Source: Bermanella sp044597725 (GTDB taxonomy: Bacteria > Pseudomonadota > Gammaproteobacteria > Pseudomonadales > Oceanobacteraceae). Taken from it: a stretch of 64,000 nucleotides of DNA. The notes beneath the pieces were generated by a model. The model did no database searches. It worked only from the letters and a program-made list of their open reading frames with translations, and had not been told where the DNA came from. Made by a program: the position numbers and the translations under genes. The stretch is taken from contig NZ_CP139003.1 in assembly GCF_044597725.1 (NCBI RefSeq), positions 1,550,001 to 1,614,000 of the forward strand, in the 5' to 3' direction. Positions 61,678-64,000 of the stretch are shown here, piece by piece (within the stretch, counting starts at the first letter, position 1; each line of letters begins with the position of its first letter).

Positions 61678-63614
61678 AAAACTTTGTATTTAGTATGACT
61701 GTTTTATTGGTGACAGTGTTTAGCTCTTATGGATATGCCGCTGTAGAAAGGACACCGCATTTTATTACCCTTAAATCTAATGAGATTAAAGCGTTCGCAG
61801 CACTGCCAAAAACAAAAGAAATAAAGGCAGAAAGCAATGAAATCGAATCAGAGGACTTCACAACTAATAAAGAAGTCTTATTTAGAATCGTAGGGGGCAT
61901 GAGGCTACGCATAGCCGTGGAAGAAGGTATCCTCTCGGCCGATGAAAAGCAGTACCTAGATCGCGTTACATGGCAAATGGATACGGAAGGGCGACAGTGC
62001 GATAACTTCGAATACCAAGATAACAACACCAACTGCGAAACCCTAGCGGCAGATACAGAAACGGATGCCGAATTAGAAACACATGTTATCTATAACCCGC
62101 CCAGAAAAGAATATTACATGCACTGGGAACCCAAAGAGTGGGACAATGACGTAGACGTACAAGGTACACTCACCATCACGTTTACCTCGCCTTTGGTGCC
62201 AGAACGCAAAATCCCGTTTAGAATCGAAAGCCGAGAAATTAAAGCTGAAACAGTCGCCCTAGAAGGCAGTGATATAGCCATGCTAGAGCAGATGTTGTGG
62301 CAGATGGGGATTAGCCCGCAGAAAGGCACGGGTTATCAAGATAATTCTAATGCGGGTAGTCAGGGCAATCGCATACATTCACGTAGAGCTAACAAAGCAA
62401 AATCTATGACAGAAAATTGTGATGGCACTGATGCAACTCGGCGAGATATTTACACTAAAGACTGGAGTACCTGTTCTGCTGGTAAGGTTGCTTTAGAAGG
62501 CATGATTCGACGGTTCAAAGGTCGTCATATATCATCGAAAGATACATCTGATAAGTTCTCCCGCAATGGCGGCGCAACAGTTAATGGAGATTTGAATACA
62601 GCGGCTTTGGCTCAACTAAAATACATATGGGAACAGTACAAAACAGCTGTCGATAGTAACCCCAAAGAGTTGATAACCCTTAGTACACCAGAGATGGATC
62701 AATGGTTAGATGAGGCGGTCGCCATCTGGGAGAACGGCTTAACAGATAAAACGACTCTCGTTCCAGCATCTTATACATCTGAGGCCCATAAAAAGGTCTT
62801 ATCGCAGGCAGGAGTTAGCGGAGATACGTATTCACGCAAAGCACTTTTAAAAGCTTGGAAAGCAAGGGAAACAAGCTCGCATTGGGGTGAAGGTTACCCA
62901 GCTACAAGCTACCGAATAACCGAGGGTGGAGGCGATGAATTAGGTAGCATGAGTTACAATCAGGTGTGGTTTGCCTATCGCTACAGCGAGAAACCACTGT
63001 TAGTACACAAAGAGGCTGGCTTGAACTATTATGATCCACTTGAAAACTTGAAGGGCTTTATCGTTCATACGTCTGGACATAAACCAGCTGGCACAGGTGG
63101 ATTTGGTCATACGGGCGCATTTTATGATCTCTTTGATGAAAACACACAAGGAAGATCGAATAATATTAATACACTGAAAGGTTATCAATCTTGTTCATCG
63201 TCAGGTACGTGTAGTGAATTCAAAGCAAAATCAGCTAATGAAGATGAATACGAAAAACTGGCGCGAGCGATAGCGGCGTATAACACAAATCCAGGCTCAG
63301 GTAGCTGGCCTTCAATCCTAAAAAATAAAACACCGTGTAAAAATTGTTCGGTAGAATATACGATAGCGGTTAGAAATCAGCGATTTGGATTGCCGTACCG
63401 AGCGTATATCTGGAAGGGTGGTGAATACCCAGCGAATCTAACGGATACAAATGGTAACCCCGATCCCAAAGCAGGCACGGAATGGTGCTTTAAGTATGGT
63501 GAAGAAGAGTGGATTGATCCAGCGGTTCATCCATTAACAAAGAAACAATTAGATTGGCAAGGGTATAAAGATCTTGCCTCATCAGATTTAAGTCGGAGAG
63601 TCCCTTGTGAATAA
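61674..63614 (+). CDS. Secreted protein, 646 aa, with possible peptidoglycan-binding and transglycosylase-like traits
   Basis: Signal peptide about residues 1-23 (ending GYAA). The N-terminal 200 residues are acidic with a likely beta domain (MRLRIAVEEGILSADEKQYL). Residues about 200-325 read like a split peptidoglycan-binding unit: AMLEQMLWQMGISPQ, then VALEGMIRRFKGR and VNGDLNTAALAQLKYIW, the order seen in PG_binding_1 helices but with a long insertion. Near residue 538, LARAIAAYNTNPGSGSW resembles the AYN segment of lytic transglycosylases. Eleven or so cysteines are present, several as CxxC-like pairs (PCKNC). A catalytic Glu cannot be assigned by eye, so enzyme activity is only a suggestion. 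Its start overlaps the upstream stop by four bases and its end overlaps the next start by eight. Confidence 0.7.
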   Translation: MKNFVFSMTVLLVTVFSSYGYAAVERTPHFITLKSNEIKAFAALPKTKEIKAESNEIESEDFTTNKEVLFRIVGGMRLRIAVEEGILSADEKQYLDRVTWQMDTEGRQCDNFEYQDNNTNCETLAADTETDAELETHVIYNPPRKEYYMHWEPKEWDNDVDVQGTLTITFTSPLVPERKIPFRIESREIKAETVALEGSDIAMLEQMLWQMGISPQKGTGYQDNSNAGSQGNRIHSRRANKAKSMTENCDGTDATRRDIYTKDWSTCSAGKVALEGMIRRFKGRHISSKDTSDKFSRNGGATVNGDLNTAALAQLKYIWEQYKTAVDSNPKELITLSTPEMDQWLDEAVAIWENGLTDKTTLVPASYTSEAHKKVLSQAGVSGDTYSRKALLKAWKARETSSHWGEGYPATSYRITEGGGDELGSMSYNQVWFAYRYSEKPLLVHKEAGLNYYDPLENLKGFIVHTSGHKPAGTGGFGHTGAFYDLFDENTQGRSNNINTLKGYQSCSSSGTCSEFKAKSANEDEYEKLARAIAAYNTNPGSGSWPSILKNKTPCKNCSVEYTIAVRNQRFGLPYRAYIWKGGEYPANLTDTNGNPDPKAGTEWCFKYGEEEWIDPAVHPLTKKQLDWQGYKDLASSDLSRRVPCE

Positions 63615-64000
63615 ATTGATATTAATAATACTTATATCCGTTCTTTTTAAAACAGAATGTATAGCGTTTGAGCTAGCTGATGGAAAGTCCAGAGCTAGTG
63701 GAATGGAAGGTACGGATGAATATAAACAGATTCTGAATATGGGAGGTTATGGGTTAAATGCATATTTGAAAAAACCGAGTAGCAGTATTTATTATGTGAT
63801 ACTGGGTGATACGTTTGGTAGGCTAAATCTTTCATCAAAACAATATCTAGGCAACTGGCCCCTAAAGGCCCCTCACACCTGTACTGAAGACGAACTTGAC
63901 TGTGGTGAACCTTGGTGGATAGGACGATGGGGTGAGCAAGAATATCTCGAACCTGAGATTACAGAGCGTTTTATCAATTATGATTACCATTTAAATGGTC
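63607..64000 (+). CDS. Start of another secreted protein (3' truncated by window)
   Basis: A GTG start at 63,607 overlaps the preceding stop by eight bases and opens a frame that runs to the window end (131 codons). The first residues (NKLILIILISVLFKTECIA) form a signal peptide, followed by FELADGKSRASGMEG. The sequence then has close cysteines (HTCTEDELDCGEP) and aromatic patches (PWWIGRWGEQEY). I do not recognise the family. The coupling and signal peptide show it belongs to the same operon of exported proteins. Its size and function need sequence beyond the window. Confidence 0.75.
   Translation, partial: MNKLILIILISVLFKTECIAFELADGKSRASGMEGTDEYKQILNMGGYGLNAYLKKPSSSIYYVILGDTFGRLNLSSKQYLGNWPLKAPHTCTEDELDCGEPWWIGRWGEQEYLEPEITERFINYDYHLNG

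Overview
The window looks like the chromosome of a free-living, probably marine, gammaproteobacterium of moderate to low GC. The grounds are an E. coli-like GloC/YcbL hydrolase, a full-length DsbD, a QseB/QseC-like two-component pair, an RND exporter and the Leu-dehydrogenase/2-oxoacid-dehydrogenase cluster. The genus cannot be fixed from sequence reading alone. No rRNA, tRNA, CRISPR array, insertion sequence or phage gene was seen.

Positions 1-3,557 hold ordinary chromosomal genes: the C-terminal part of an RND permease, a DUF1275 membrane protein, gloC, a small unknown protein, a YkgJ-type cysteine-cluster protein and a cytochrome b561. Positions 3,605-10,400 look like one extracytoplasmic redox module. 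dsbD is divergent from a run of tlpA-like thioredoxin, DUF4266 lipoprotein, DUF3570 protein, apbE flavin transferase, response regulator and sensor kinase. The DUF3570 protein carries a DSLTGAS motif resembling the sites to which ApbE attaches FMN. A near-perfect PmrA/QseB-type box (5,358-5,374) lies in the shared dsbD/tlpA promoter region, and the cassette encodes a regulator of that family. A PAS-GGDEF diguanylate cyclase (10,384-11,403, minus) follows. Then comes a catabolic operon (11,613-15,940) for a leucine-dehydrogenase-like enzyme plus E1-alpha, E1-beta and E2 of a 2-oxoacid dehydrogenase, closed by a strong terminator at 15,959-15,988.

The rest of the window (16,234 to past the end) is one apparent operon of exported proteins. 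It opens with a single 36.9-kb gene for a protein of about 12,300 residues. In order, this protein has a Sec signal peptide, an N-terminal array of about 21 Ig-like repeats, a seven-fold super-repeat of about 2 kb (beta-propeller, SbsA-like Ig, then two IPT/TIG or related sandwiches), further Ig and propeller-like blocks, an invasin-like Ig section, a calcium-binding Asp-rich block, a cysteine-richer C-terminal region and a terminal Asp-rich cap. Downstream, with overlaps or gaps of 4-26 bp, are a parvulin-type peptidyl-prolyl isomerase lipoprotein, a second SurA/EpsD-like lipoprotein without a recognisable catalytic core, a 1,219-aa secreted protein with an MshQ-like region, Asp-rich calcium motifs and Ig domains, a 1,076-aa secreted protein of unknown function, a 646-aa secreted protein with possible peptidoglycan-binding and transglycosylase-like traits, and the start of another secreted protein.

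I infer that the operon builds a very large cell-surface or secreted assembly with its own periplasmic folding helpers. No type I secretion genes, RTX nonapeptides, LPXTG or autotransporter barrel are visible, so the export route past the outer membrane is open. This operon is the strongest candidate here for an undescribed system.
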